A stretch of DNA of 64,000 bases from Kutzneria sp. CA-103260. Lineage in GTDB: Bacteria; Actinomycetota; Actinomycetes; Mycobacteriales; Pseudonocardiaceae. The stretch covers positions 9,920,001 to 9,984,000 of the forward strand of contig NZ_CP073318.1 of NCBI RefSeq assembly GCF_018263855.1, given 5' to 3'. Every line of letters begins with the position of its first letter. Positions within the stretch are counted from its first letter, which is position 1. The notes beneath the pieces were generated by a model, which saw only the letters and a program-made list of their open reading frames with translations, made no database searches and was not told where the DNA came from. Shown here piece by piece: positions 33,268 through 42,036 of this stretch. The position numbers were made by a program, and so were the translations under genes.

Positions 33268-35094
33268 CTACTTCACGTCGGCGTCGGCCACGACAAACAG
33301 CTCGGAGTGCGGCTTGGCGTTGCCGAAGTCCCCGTGCGGCCAGGACTTCCGGTTGAAGTTGATGCCGACCTGCCCCGTGTACTCGTCACGGAACGAGGTG
33401 TCGACGGTCAGCTTGCCGTCCGGCCCGATGTCCACCATGTTGACCTTGTGGTCGCCGTCGATGCCGGACCGCGCCACGAAGTAGTCCGACACCGCGACCC
33501 GGTCGGGGTTGTCGGTCTCGTGGTAGTAGCCGTCCGCGCCGATCTGGAAGTTGTCGTACGTGCCCCAGTGCGGACCCTGGCCCGGCGTGCCCGGGTTGAT
33601 CGCCGCCGCGCCGACCAGGGTCGGGCAGTCGGCGCCGCCGCCGTTCTGGGCCTTGGCGATGGTGTCGATGGTGCAGGTGTAGTTGTCACCGTCGGACAAC
33701 AGCTTGCGGATGTCCAATGTGTACACACCGCCGACCGTGCCGGGGTCGTCGGCCGACAGCGTGCCCTTGGGCCGGCCGATCACCGCGTGGTACAGGTAGT
33801 GGTCGTCCGGGCTGACCTGCACCCAGCCGCCGTTGGTCCCGCCGCCGTTGGCCTCGGTCGCGTTGGGATTGAAGGCCTTGGTGGCGGTGCCGTCGTCGAA
33901 CACCTCACGCCAGTGCGGCTGGGCCGCGGTGATGTCGGGCGTGTAGAAGATGGCGCCGCCCTGCATGGTCTGGGCGAACGCGCCCTTGTGCCCGGGCTGG
34001 TTGGTGACGGTGTTCTCCATCGCCGCCCGGCTCTCCGAGTGCAGCGGGTCGGCCGGGTTGGCCCGCGGGCCGTCCGGCAGGTAGCTGACCGCCCGTAGCT
34101 TCGGGTTGTTGCGGTCGGAGATGTCCCAGGTCCGGATGGTCGGCCGGCGCAGGTAGGGCGAGGGCTGCTTGACCGGGTCCAGGATGATGTTGCGTGGCTC
34201 GGCGTAGTCGCTGGTGATCATCGTGTTCAGGTCCTCGCGGGCCTGGATGCCGTGCGGGTTGGCGCAGGTCGGGCTGCCCAGCTGCGGCAGGTTGTCGCAC
34301 AGCTTGGGGTCGTCGCCCTGCGGGGTGTCGGCCGGCGACTGGGACAGCACCTTGCCGTTCTGGTCGAAGTGGATCACCTCGCCCGGGCTGCCGGCGAAGC
34401 CGTTGCCGATCACCGTCGAGCCGTCGCCGTACACGTACGGGCCGGGCACCACCGGCCCGCCCATGTAGGTGCCGTAGGCGGTGCCGTCCTTGAGCGTCCA
34501 GTACGCGTCCGGCACCGAGCCGCCCAGCGTCTGGCTGGGCAGGCTGATGCCCTTGAGCTTGAGCTGGGGCAGCGAGGTCACGTCGAACGCGTAGGTGGCC
34601 GCGGCGAACAGCGCGCCGGCGTAGATGGTGTCGCCCTTGTGCCACACGTACTGCATGTGGTGCGGCTCGTTCTCCACCAGCGGGCCGACGGTGGCGGTGT
34701 TGACCACCTTGCCGTAGTCGGGCGAGCCCTTGGTGGCGTCGATGACCGCGAGGAAGTCCGGTCCTGGCAGGGCGTTGCGCACCTTGGTCAGGCCGCCGCC
34801 GAGCGTGCCCGGCAGGTTCTTGATGTCGGGCACCAGGGTGTCGGCGATGTTCTCGTCGCCGGCCCAGACCAGCAGCCATTCCTTGCGGGTGTTGGCCTTG
34901 GCCACGTACTGCGGCACCAGGTGGTTGGTCACCGAGTAGTCCTTGCCGTCCGAGCCGGTGACGTGCTCGGTGCTGACCTGGACGTCGGCGTAGGCGGATG
35001 TGCCCGCGGCCGGGAAGACGACGGCGGCCGCGGCGAGAACCGCCGCCGCGCCGGCCACCCTCGTCCGTCGTCGGCCGGGCGAATTCACTGACAT
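33268..35094 (-). CDS. Secreted SBP56/methanethiol oxidase-like protein
   Basis: The 608-residue protein has a signal peptide with a Tat-like RRRTR start and cleavage near SAYA. The body fits the selenium-binding protein 56 family, with repeated His-containing propeller motifs: EPHHMQYVW, NPHGIQARED, GTYDNFQIGADGYYHETD and SWPHGDFGNAKPHSELFVV. Bacterial members are copper-dependent periplasmic methanethiol oxidases that produce formaldehyde, H2S and H2O2. Export, copper-suggestive neighbours and a YeeE transporter agree with organosulfur oxidation, but substrate specificity is not proven. The ATG at 35094 follows GGGAG. It is the first gene of the unit. Confidence 0.82.
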   Translation of the reverse strand: MSVNSPGRRRTRVAGAAAVLAAAAVVFPAAGTSAYADVQVSTEHVTGSDGKDYSVTNHLVPQYVAKANTRKEWLLVWAGDENIADTLVPDIKNLPGTLGGGLTKVRNALPGPDFLAVIDATKGSPDYGKVVNTATVGPLVENEPHHMQYVWHKGDTIYAGALFAAATYAFDVTSLPQLKLKGISLPSQTLGGSVPDAYWTLKDGTAYGTYMGGPVVPGPYVYGDGSTVIGNGFAGSPGEVIHFDQNGKVLSQSPADTPQGDDPKLCDNLPQLGSPTCANPHGIQAREDLNTMITSDYAEPRNIILDPVKQPSPYLRRPTIRTWDISDRNNPKLRAVSYLPDGPRANPADPLHSESRAAMENTVTNQPGHKGAFAQTMQGGAIFYTPDITAAQPHWREVFDDGTATKAFNPNATEANGGGTNGGWVQVSPDDHYLYHAVIGRPKGTLSADDPGTVGGVYTLDIRKLLSDGDNYTCTIDTIAKAQNGGGADCPTLVGAAAINPGTPGQGPHWGTYDNFQIGADGYYHETDNPDRVAVSDYFVARSGIDGDHKVNMVDIGPDGKLTVDTSFRDEYTGQVGINFNRKSWPHGDFGNAKPHSELFVVADADVK

Positions 35095-35138
35095 GTGTTG
35101 TGTGCTCCCTATTCGTCACAGGAGAAAATGCGCGTGAC

Positions 35139-35152
35139 TGTCCGACCGGACA
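35139..35152. promoter_or_regulatory. Palindrome upstream of the SBP56-like gene
   Basis: TGTCCG-AC-CGGACA lies 45 bases before the start codon. A second inverted repeat, GCATCAT-N7-ATGATGC, is at 35300-35320. The surrounding 35095-35405 has no convincing gene and must hold the promoter of the SBP56-like unit. Confidence 0.35.
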
Positions 35153-35405
35153 CCGGAGGCGGTGTTCGGGCAAGCGCTTTCAACGGCTCCCGACTATGTC
35201 GGAGTCCGAGGAATGTGAGATGGCCTCAGCGGCCGAGACAGAGGTCGCTCGCCTGCCGTTGCAGGTCGACATGCCGGCGAATGGTCAGATAGACCCCGCG
35301 CATCATGCGCAAGATGATGCTGCGTTCGGAGTAACTTGTCAATGAGTTCCCCAAGGGCGGGAAATGCCCCCGAATGGGTGAGAGCTATTGACGTGTCGGT
35401 GACAG

Positions 35406-35439
35406 ACAAAAGGCCGCCGGTTAGCCGGCGGCCTTTTGT
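35406..35439 (-). terminator. Bidirectional Rho-independent terminator after doxX
   Basis: A 15-base-pair stem, ACAAAAGGCCGCCGG (35406-35420) with its complement (35425-35439), has a four-base loop and A/T-rich flanks on both sides. It lies 12 bases after the DoxX gene stop on the minus strand and insulates it from the SBP56-like promoter region. Confidence 0.9.
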
Positions 35440-35451
35440 TAATGGATCGGG

Positions 35452-35820
35452 TCAGCCGAGGAAACGGCCGACCGCGACGAAGGTGGCCAGCAGTAGCAGA
35501 ATTACGTTGGCGGGCAACGGTTGCCGCTCGTTTCGGGTGAGGTGGACTCGGATCGCGCCGACCTGCACGACGACCAGGCCGATGGCGGCGATCGGCGTCA
35601 GAATCGGGGCGATTCCGGTCAGTTGGGGCAGGATCAGACCCGCCGCGCCGAGCACCTCGACTGCGCCGATCGCCTTCACGCCGGCGTCCGAGCTGTCCTC
35701 CATCCAGTTGAAGTTGCCGGATGCCGCGAGTCGCTCGCGCGGCTGGGCCACCTTGATGCCGCCCGCGGCGAGGTAGACCAATGCGAGCAGAACTTGCGCG
35801 ACCCACAGTGCGATGTTCAC
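35452..35820 (-). CDS. DoxX family membrane protein
   Basis: The 122-residue protein has four membrane helices and the DoxX-like pattern LVYLAAGGIKV, then AIGAVEVLGAAGLILPQLTGI, then VQVGAIRVHLTRNE. The GTG at 35820 has a GGGGAG site; a TTG four codons upstream is less likely. DoxX-type proteins are linked to redox and quinone metabolism, but the role is loose. It is divergent from an HxlR regulator, a common regulator-target pairing. Confidence 0.85.
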   Translation of the reverse strand: MNIALWVAQVLLALVYLAAGGIKVAQPRERLAASGNFNWMEDSSDAGVKAIGAVEVLGAAGLILPQLTGIAPILTPIAAIGLVVVQVGAIRVHLTRNERQPLPANVILLLLATFVAVGRFLG

Positions 35821-35926
35821 GGGACTCCCCAATCCTTACCCCTTGTGCGTAGCCTCATGGTCTGTCCGCATGGACGGCGCTGCAAAAGGCACACCGATGT
35901 ATGTGTCCAGGAAAGGCGGCTCGACT

Positions 35927-36298
35927 ATGACGCAGGTCACAGGCAAGGGCAACTGTCCGCCGCCGATCAAGGACGGCGGCGCGGTCCGCGAGGTGCTGGA
36001 CCGGATCGGCGACAAGTGGAGCCTGCTGGTCGTCGGCACCCTGCGCGAGGGGCCGATGCGCTTCGGCGAGCTGGAGAAGGCGATCGCCGGCATCTCGCAG
36101 CGCATGCTCACGCTGACGTTGAAGCACCTCGTCGAGGACGGCCTGGTCTCCCGCACCGCCTATGCCGAGGTGCCGCCGCGCGTCGAGTACGAGGTGACCG
36201 AACTGGGAAAGACGTTGGTGCCGCTGGTGATCGCGCTCGCCGAGTGGGCGATGGCCAACCGCGAGCAGATCAACGCCAATCGCAACTCCTACAGGTAG
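35927..36298 (+). CDS. HxlR-family winged-helix regulator
   Basis: The 123-residue protein contains CPPPIKDGGAVREVLDRIGDKWSLLVVGTLREGPMRFGELEKAIAGISQRMLTLTLKHLVEDGLV, the standard HxlR signature, with a Cys near the N-terminus that in relatives senses aldehydes, quinones or oxidants. The ATG at 35927 is preceded by GGAAAGG; an ATG at 35897 would add ten residues. It probably controls the divergent doxX gene. Its 3' end overlaps the convergent marR gene by ten bases. Confidence 0.9.
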   Translation: MTQVTGKGNCPPPIKDGGAVREVLDRIGDKWSLLVVGTLREGPMRFGELEKAIAGISQRMLTLTLKHLVEDGLVSRTAYAEVPPRVEYEVTELGKTLVPLVIALAEWAMANREQINANRNSYR

Positions 36299-36744
36299 CT
36301 TCGGATTCGGTCGCGGTGAGGCCTGCGCTGCAACGCTTCCGTGGCCGCGATGACCACTTCGGACAGTGGGTACGGCAGCTCCGCGTCCAGCTCCCGCCCG
36401 GCGGCCTCCGCGGCCTGCCACGCCTGCTCCATCTTGGGCAGCAGCTCCCGCGTTCGGGCGGTGAGGTCCACGATCCGTTGCCGCGCATCGGTTCCCGGCG
36501 ACAGTGATACCAATCCTTGACGGTCCATCTGCGCGACTGTCTGGCTTGCCGCCGAGTGGGTGACCTCCACCGCCGCGGCCAGGTCGCGGATCGAGCTCGG
36601 GCCGAGCGCCGCCAGCGTGCGCAGGAACGGCGCGTAGCGCGGCCGGAACCCGGTCAGGCCCAGCTCCTCCTCGACGACCGCGACGTCGCCGTCCAGCAGC
36701 TCGATGAGGTGGCGCAGTCGTGTGCCCAATCCCGGTCCCGTCAC
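36289..36744 (-). CDS. MarR-family regulator
   Basis: The 151-residue protein from GTG 36744 has a winged helix near residues 45-85 (LGPSSIRDLAAAVEVTHSAASQTVAQMDRQGLVSL) and the wing motif GTDARQRIVDLTA. It is divergent from the proline iminopeptidase gene, with palindromic AACAG sites between, and is therefore its likely regulator. The ligand is unknown. Confidence 0.88.
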   Translation of the reverse strand: MTGPGLGTRLRHLIELLDGDVAVVEEELGLTGFRPRYAPFLRTLAALGPSSIRDLAAAVEVTHSAASQTVAQMDRQGLVSLSPGTDARQRIVDLTARTRELLPKMEQAWQAAEAAGRELDAELPYPLSEVVIAATEALQRRPHRDRIRSYL

Positions 36745-36755
36745 CCGGTCAATAT

Positions 36756-36789
36756 AACAGTGCTAATGTAACAGCGCTGTTGTAACTGA
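36756..36789. promoter_or_regulatory. MarR-type operator
   Basis: AACAGCGCTGTT (36770-36781) is a perfect 12-base palindrome. The related half TAACAGTGCTAATG precedes it and TGTAAC follows. The sites lie exactly between the divergent marR and iminopeptidase genes, 24 bases before the latter's ATG. Confidence 0.6.
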
Positions 36790-36804
36790 GCGAGGGGGAG
36801 ACCC

Positions 36805-37815
36805 ATGCGTGACCGCTACCCGGACATCGAGCCCTACGAGCACGGCCGGCTGGACGTCGGCGACGGCAACCTCATGTACTGGGAGACCTGCGGCAACCCG
36901 GACGGCAAGCCGGTGCTGTCGGTGCACGGCGGCCCCGGCAGCGGCTGCAGCCCCAACTCCCGCCGCTACTTCGATCCCGAGCGCTACCGAATAGTGCTGT
37001 TCGACCAACGCAACTGCGGCCGCAGCCTGCCCAACGCGAGCGACCCGGCCGTCGACCTGTCGGCCAACACCACCGACCACCTGATCGCCGACATGGAGCT
37101 GCTGCGCGAGCACCTCGGCATCGACCGCTGGATGCTGTTCGGCGGCTCCTGGGGGTGCGTGCTGAGCCTCGTCTACGCCGAGCGGCACCCGGACCGGGTG
37201 ACCGAGCTGGTGCAGATGGGCCTGGCCACCGGCCGTCGCGACGACGTCGAACTGCTGACCCGCGGCCTCGGCGGCATGTTCCCGCAGGCGTACGAGAAGT
37301 TCGTGGCACTGCTGCCCGAGGACGAACGCGACAACACCGCGGCCGGCTACTCGAAGCTGCTCAACGACCCGGACTCCGCCGTGCGCGACCGGGCCACGCG
37401 CGCCTGGTGCGACTGGGAGGACGCGATGCTCCCGTACGCGCCGCCCCGCGCCATGTACGAGGAGGACGAGAAGTTCGCCTACGCCTTCGCCCGGCTGGTC
37501 ACCCACTACTGGAGTCAGGACCACTTCATCGACCCGGACGAGGTGCTGGCCAACGCCGGCCGGCTCAGGGACATCCCGACCGTGTTCGTGCAGGGGGTGC
37601 TCGACCTGGGCAACCTCGTCGGCACACCGTGGCTGCTGGCCCAGGCCCTGCCGCAGGCCGAGCTGATCATGGTGCCGGACGAGGGCCACAGCCTCTCCGC
37701 CCCCGGCATGCGACATGCCCTGGTCACGGCCACCGACACGTTCGCGGAAAAAACTTCTGGCAGGGTGTCGAGCGGGCCGACCGCCGATCGACGCGTAGGT
37801 GAGAAGGCACCCTGA
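36805..37815 (+). CDS. pip: Proline iminopeptidase (alpha/beta hydrolase, S33)
   Basis: The 336-residue enzyme removes N-terminal proline from peptides. Hallmarks are the oxyanion motif HGGPGSGC, the DQRNCGRS loop and the nucleophile elbow GGSWGC (Ser near residue 115). The acid and histidine lie near the end (GVLDLGNLVGTPW region and DEGHSLSAPG). The C-terminal 25 residues are a charged extension beyond the usual fold. A GAGGGGGAG site precedes the ATG. The DGPF gene follows 15 bases later. Confidence 0.93.
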   Translation: MRDRYPDIEPYEHGRLDVGDGNLMYWETCGNPDGKPVLSVHGGPGSGCSPNSRRYFDPERYRIVLFDQRNCGRSLPNASDPAVDLSANTTDHLIADMELLREHLGIDRWMLFGGSWGCVLSLVYAERHPDRVTELVQMGLATGRRDDVELLTRGLGGMFPQAYEKFVALLPEDERDNTAAGYSKLLNDPDSAVRDRATRAWCDWEDAMLPYAPPRAMYEEDEKFAYAFARLVTHYWSQDHFIDPDEVLANAGRLRDIPTVFVQGVLDLGNLVGTPWLLAQALPQAELIMVPDEGHSLSAPGMRHALVTATDTFAEKTSGRVSSGPTADRRVGEKAP

Positions 37816-37830
37816 CCTGAGGAGACAGCG

Positions 37831-38262
37831 ATGCGCTTCATGGTGATCGTCAAGGCCAGCGCGGAGAGCGAAGCCGGCGTGCTGCCCACGCCCGAGGAGT
37901 TCGAGTGCATGGGCAAGTTCAACGAGGAGCTGGTGGACGCCGGCGTGCTGCTGGCCGCCGACGGCCTGCAGTCCAGCGCCAAGGGCGCCCGGATCTACTT
38001 CGACGGCGACAAGAAGACCGTGGTGGACGGGCCGTTCACCGAGACCAAGGAGCTGATCGCCGGCTTCTGGCTGGTCGAGATGAAGTCGCTGGAGGAGTGT
38101 GTCGAGCGGTTCCGGCGCTGCCCGTGCCCGACGCCCAACGGGCAGACCAACATCGAGATCCGGCGGGTCTTCGAGGCCGAGGACTTCGGCGAGAACTTCA
38201 CGCCGGAGCGGCAGGCTGCGGTGGAGGAGCTGCGGGCCCGGGCGGCCGAGCAGCACCGCTGA
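37831..38262 (+). CDS. DGPF/YCII-related protein
   Basis: The 143-residue protein starts MRFMVIVKASAESEAG and contains the family motif VDGPFTETKELIAGFWLVEMKSLEE. These small ferredoxin-like-fold proteins are almost always found next to ECF42 sigma factors, as here, and may be sensors or enzymes feeding them; their chemistry is unknown. A hairpin separates it from the sigma factor gene. Confidence 0.9.
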   Translation: MRFMVIVKASAESEAGVLPTPEEFECMGKFNEELVDAGVLLAADGLQSSAKGARIYFDGDKKTVVDGPFTETKELIAGFWLVEMKSLEECVERFRRCPCPTPNGQTNIEIRRVFEAEDFGENFTPERQAAVEELRARAAEQHR

Positions 38263-38276
38263 GCAGGACAACCGCG

Positions 38277-38306
38277 GGCCGGGAAGATCACTCGATCTTC
38301 CCGGCC
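38277..38306 (+). terminator. Hairpin between DGPF and ECF42 genes
   Basis: GGCCGGGAAGATC (38277-38289) pairs perfectly with GATCTTCCCGGCC (38294-38306) around a four-base loop, 14 bases after the DGPF stop. There is no T run; it probably terminates or attenuates transcription before the sigma factor gene. Confidence 0.65.
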
Positions 38307-38353
38307 AGGACAAACATGCCCGCTCGGCGCGCGCGACGTAGATACTGTGGGCC

Positions 38354-39607
38354 GTGCCTACCGACACCCATCGCGCGATCGAGGCTGTCTGGCGGATCGA
38401 GTCGCCTCGGCTGGTCGCCGGGCTGACCAGGCTCGTCCGCGATGTCGGTGCGGCCGAGGAGCTGGCGCAGGACGCGCTGGTCGCGGCCCTGGAGCAGTGG
38501 CCGGCCGAGGGTGTGCCGAACAATCCCGGGGCGTGGCTGATGACCACGGCCAAGCGCCGGGCCATCGACCAGATCCGGCGCAACGAGACGTTCAAACGCA
38601 AGGTCGAGGAGGTCGGCCGGGATCTGGAGGAATCCACCCCGGACATCGGCGCGCTGGTCGCCGAGGACGACGGCATCGGCGACGACCTGCTGCGCCTGGT
38701 GTTCGTGGCCTGCCACCCGGTGCTGTCCACGGAGGCCCGCGCGGCGCTGACGCTGCGGCTGCTCGGCGGCCTGGCCACCGACGAGATCGCCCGGGCGTTC
38801 CTGGTGCCGGAACCGACTGTGGCGCAACGGATCGTGCGGGCCAAGAAGACTCTGGCCAAGGCCAAGGTGCCGTTCGAGGTGCCGCAGGGCGAGGAGTTGG
38901 CGGCCCGGCTCTCCTCGGTGCTGGAGGTCGTCTACCTGATCTTCAACGAGGGTTACTCGGCCACCGCCGGCGATGACTGGATGCGGCCGGCGCTGTGCGA
39001 GGACGCCTTGCGGCTGGGCCGGATCCTGGCCCGGCTGGCCCCGCGCGAGCCCGAGGTGCACGGCCTGGTCGCGCTGATGGAGATCCAGGCCTCCCGGGCC
39101 GCCGCCCGCACCGGCCCCGGTGGCGAGCCGATCCTGCTGGCCGACCAGAACCGGGCCCGCTGGGACCAACTGCTGATCCGCCGCGGGCTGGCCGCGCTGG
39201 AGCAGGCCGAGGCGCTGATCGACGACAAGCCCGGCCCGTACGTTTTGCAGGCCGCCATCGCCGCCTGTCACGCCCGGGCCCGGCGCTTCGACGACACCGA
39301 CTGGGAACGGATCGCCTGGCTGTACGAGCATCTGGCCGAGGCGATGCCGTCCCCGGTGGTCGAGCTGAACCGCGCGGTGGCGCTGTCCATGGCTTTCGGG
39401 CCGGAGACCGGGCTGGCCCTGCTGGACCAGCTGATGGCCTTCCCGGCCATGCAGAACTACCACCTGCTGCCCAGCGTGCGCGGCGACTTCCTGGTGAAAC
39501 TGGGCCGGCACGCCGAGGCGCGGGCGGAGTTCGAGCGGGCGGCGTCGCTGACCCGCAACGAACGCGAGCGGACCCTGTTGCTGAACCGCGCCGCCGCCTG
39601 CGGCTAA
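38354..39607 (+). CDS. ECF42-type RNA polymerase sigma factor with C-terminal extension
   Basis: The 417-residue protein has sigma region 2 (about 5-75, EELAQDALVAALEQWP and WLMTTAKRRAIDQIRR) and region 4 (about 110-165, ALTLRLLGGLATDEIARAFLVPEPTVAQRIVRAKKTL). A C-terminal helical, TPR-like domain of about 230 residues follows, starting VVYLIFNEGYSAT. This long tail, replacing an anti-sigma factor, defines the ECF42 group, which pairs with DGPF proteins. The GTG at 38354 is the start. Confidence 0.93.
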   Translation: MPTDTHRAIEAVWRIESPRLVAGLTRLVRDVGAAEELAQDALVAALEQWPAEGVPNNPGAWLMTTAKRRAIDQIRRNETFKRKVEEVGRDLEESTPDIGALVAEDDGIGDDLLRLVFVACHPVLSTEARAALTLRLLGGLATDEIARAFLVPEPTVAQRIVRAKKTLAKAKVPFEVPQGEELAARLSSVLEVVYLIFNEGYSATAGDDWMRPALCEDALRLGRILARLAPREPEVHGLVALMEIQASRAAARTGPGGEPILLADQNRARWDQLLIRRGLAALEQAEALIDDKPGPYVLQAAIAACHARARRFDDTDWERIAWLYEHLAEAMPSPVVELNRAVALSMAFGPETGLALLDQLMAFPAMQNYHLLPSVRGDFLVKLGRHAEARAEFERAASLTRNERERTLLLNRAAACG

Positions 39608-39623
39608 CGCCCCCTTCCGGGCA

Positions 39624-40058
39624 TCAGCCGGCGACGCGGTCCTGGGCGATGACGCGGCTGGCCTTGATCCGCACCAGGATGTTGCCGGGACCGGAGCCGT
39701 AGTCGACGAACTGGGCGGCCTGCTCCGGCGGCAGGTAGCGCTCGGAGATCAGGATGGCACAGCGGCGCAGCTCGGCCGGGTCCTCGGAGATCTCGGCAGT
39801 GCCCTCGACCGAGACGAAGGCGTACGGCGGCTGGTCGTCGTCGACCACCAGCGTCACCCGGGGATTGGCCCGCATCGCCTTGCCCTTGACGCTGTCGCCG
39901 CCGGTGAACAGCACGACGTCCTCGCCGTCGAGGGCGTACCAGACCGGCACGGCGTGCGGCTGGCCCGAGGCCCGCACGGTCACCAGGATGGCCGTGCGGG
40001 ACCCTTCGCTGAGGAATTCCCGCTGGCGGGCGGCACTCATCGACTCAGGCATCGTCAC
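39624..40058 (-). CDS. Pyridoxamine 5'-phosphate oxidase-like flavin/F420-binding protein
   Basis: The 144-residue split-barrel protein has the pattern RTAILVTVRASGQPHAVPVWYALDGEDVVLFTGGDSVKGKAMRANPRVTLVVDD, typical of PPOX-class F420- or FMN-dependent reductases in actinobacteria. The GTG at 40058 has AAGGAG at good spacing; ATG 40052 is an alternative. It overlaps the sigma factor gene upstream by 14 bases, so the two are co-expressed. The substrate is unknown. Confidence 0.88.
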   Translation of the reverse strand: MTMPESMSAARQREFLSEGSRTAILVTVRASGQPHAVPVWYALDGEDVVLFTGGDSVKGKAMRANPRVTLVVDDDQPPYAFVSVEGTAEISEDPAELRRCAILISERYLPPEQAAQFVDYGSGPGNILVRIKASRVIAQDRVAG

Positions 40059-40971
40059 CAAGCTCCTTCGGCAGGCCGAGGTCGTCGAACATGCGGGCGT
40101 CGAACACGTGGATCTGCGTCACCAGGCCGTCGACCATGCGGAAGACGTCCAGTTTGAACGGTCGGAAGCCGACCTCCCCGGGCCGGCGCAGATAGCTGGC
40201 GGCGGCCGGGGTGCGGTTGACCGAGGTCGGCAGCAGCCGCCAGTCGCCCATGCCCTCGGGCCCGAAGGCGATGTCGAACAGCGGCCGCATCGACTCGACG
40301 CCCTGGTAGCGCAGGGGCTCCGGTGGCATGTGCACGCGGATGTCCTCACGCACCAGCCGCACGAAATGGTCCACGTCGGCGTGGTGGTGGGCCTCGATCA
40401 TGTCGGCCAGCAGGGCCTGCTCGTCGCCGCTGGGTTTGGCCGGCGTCCACTGCGTGCCGCGCAGCGTCGTCCGGGCCCGCTGCAACGCGCTGTTCGCCGC
40501 CGGCACCGTGAGGTCGAGCAGCCGCGCGGTCTCGGCCGCCGACCAGTCGAGCACGTCACGCAGCAACAGCACCGCCCGCTGCCGCGGCGGCAGCAGCTGG
40601 ATCGCGGCCAGGAACGCCAGCTCGATGCTCTCCCGCTCGACCACGACCTGGTCCGGCGACAGCTCGTCGAGCAGCGTGTCGGGATAGGGCTGGAGGTAGG
40701 GGGCCCGGCGCTTGCGGCTGCGGATGGCGTCCAGGCAGGCGTTGGTGGCGATCTTGTACAGCCAGGCCCGCAGACCGTCGTCGCGCACCTCGGCGCGGGC
40801 CCGCCAGGCCCGCAGGAACGTCTCCTGCACCAGGTCGTCGGCGTCCTCGAAGGAGCCGAGCAGCCGGTAGCAGTGCACGTGGAGCTCGCGGCGATGGCGT
40901 GCCGTCAGCTCACTGAAGGTGTCCCGGTCCACTGTCGAGGCAGCTTGCCACGGTTCGAGTAGGGCTGTCAT
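40045..40971 (-). CDS. ECF sigma factor with SnoaL-like C-terminal domain (SigG/SigJ type)
   Basis: The 308-residue protein has sigma region 2 (YRLLGSFEDADDLVQETFLRAW, then LYKIATNACLDAIR) and region 4 (IQLLPPRQRAVLLLRDVLDWSAAETARLLDLTVPAANSALQRAR). A SnoaL/NTF2-like domain (about 190-305) may sense a ligand or act as built-in anti-sigma. It overlaps the PPOX gene downstream, a likely target or partner. Confidence 0.92.
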   Translation of the reverse strand: MTALLEPWQAASTVDRDTFSELTARHRRELHVHCYRLLGSFEDADDLVQETFLRAWRARAEVRDDGLRAWLYKIATNACLDAIRSRKRRAPYLQPYPDTLLDELSPDQVVVERESIELAFLAAIQLLPPRQRAVLLLRDVLDWSAAETARLLDLTVPAANSALQRARTTLRGTQWTPAKPSGDEQALLADMIEAHHHADVDHFVRLVREDIRVHMPPEPLRYQGVESMRPLFDIAFGPEGMGDWRLLPTSVNRTPAAASYLRRPGEVGFRPFKLDVFRMVDGLVTQIHVFDARMFDDLGLPKELGDDA

Positions 40972-41001
40972 GTGAGCTGTAACGACGGCCGGGGGCCGAA
41001 C

Positions 41002-41892
41002 TCATCGGTCCCACTCCCACTCGATCCGATAGGCCCCGGCCGGTTGGTCCAGCCACACCGCGCGGACCGTGTTGCGGCCGTCGGCGGTGAGCTCCATCGA
41101 CGTCGTTGCGCCGCCCTGTGTCGGTTCAGAAGTGGCCCGAAAGTAGCGCGGAACCGCTTCCGAGCGAAAGGACACCTCCAGCACGTACTGCCGGATCGGG
41201 GCCGCGAATCGTCGTTCGCACATCACCGACCGGTTGCCGCCGGGAACAAAATCCAGCCCGTATTCGACAACGGTTCGCTCACCCTTGCGCAGGTTCTGGT
41301 CGAACCAGAGTTCGGCGGCCAGCAGATGCTGGTCCTCGTCGACGCCGACCCGGCCCAGCCGCACCCCGGCCATCGGCACCACCGTCGGCAGCTGCCCGCC
41401 CCGGGTGTCGTCGCGGTAGACGGTGATCATGTGCTTGGCCCGCTCGGTGACCGCCTCCAGCACCGCGATCACCCGGCAGTAGGTCTCCGCGCCGGTGGCG
41501 TCCATGTCGTAGCGCTCGTGGTAGCTGAGCACCCGGCGATGCTCGGCCGGCCGCTGGACCTGCGACATCAGGTCCTCGACGGCCTGGCCGAAGTGGCCCC
41601 AGAGCTGGCCGGAGGGCACCGGCCGGGCGTTGCCGCGGCCGCGGCGCACCCGGTCGCCGAGCAGCTCCCGCAGCGATCCGTCGGGCACCCGCAGGATCTC
41701 CTCGAGCGCGGTCAGCGCCTCCAGTGACTCCGGGCGCTCGGGTCGGCTGCGCCCCCGGGACCAGTAGCTGAGCGTGGCCGTGCTCAGCGTGAATCCCCGC
41801 TCAGCGAGCCGGTGGACGATGCGGTCCAGGGTCAGTCCGCTGGCGGTGATCGCACCGTGCAGGGCGGGCGCGAAGTCGCGGCGTTGCGTCAT
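41002..41892 (-). CDS. XRE-type helix-turn-helix regulator with large C-terminal domain
   Basis: The 296-residue protein has an N-terminal lambda-repressor-like HTH (about 8-75; LDRIVHRLAERGFTLSTATLSYWSRGRSRPERPESL). A beta-rich domain of about 200 residues follows (KHMITVYRDDTRGGQLPTVVPMAGVRLG to the end) that I cannot assign. Similar regulators are common in Pseudonocardiaceae genomes. It lies 30 bases beyond the sigma factor gene on the same strand and is transcribed away from the S53 protease. Confidence 0.82.
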   Translation of the reverse strand: MTQRRDFAPALHGAITASGLTLDRIVHRLAERGFTLSTATLSYWSRGRSRPERPESLEALTALEEILRVPDGSLRELLGDRVRRGRGNARPVPSGQLWGHFGQAVEDLMSQVQRPAEHRRVLSYHERYDMDATGAETYCRVIAVLEAVTERAKHMITVYRDDTRGGQLPTVVPMAGVRLGRVGVDEDQHLLAAELWFDQNLRKGERTVVEYGLDFVPGGNRSVMCERRFAAPIRQYVLEVSFRSEAVPRYFRATSEPTQGGATTSMELTADGRNTVRAVWLDQPAGAYRIEWEWDR

Positions 41893-42036
41893 CGCGCCCG
41901 ATTATCGCGGACCAAAAGCGCGATTGCCAACCCTTCAATGGGCCCTTGACATCGCGGCGCGCGCGGCCGTGTACTGCGTCGGCAACAATTCCACGCCTCT
42001 CGTTAACACTTAATTTCCCTGCCTAGTGGAGAAGAC

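Noticed and set aside
36763..38865. 700-codon minus-strand frame over the iminopeptidase, DGPF and sigma factor genes
   Set aside because: Covers three well-supported genes antisense; no recognisable protein pattern.
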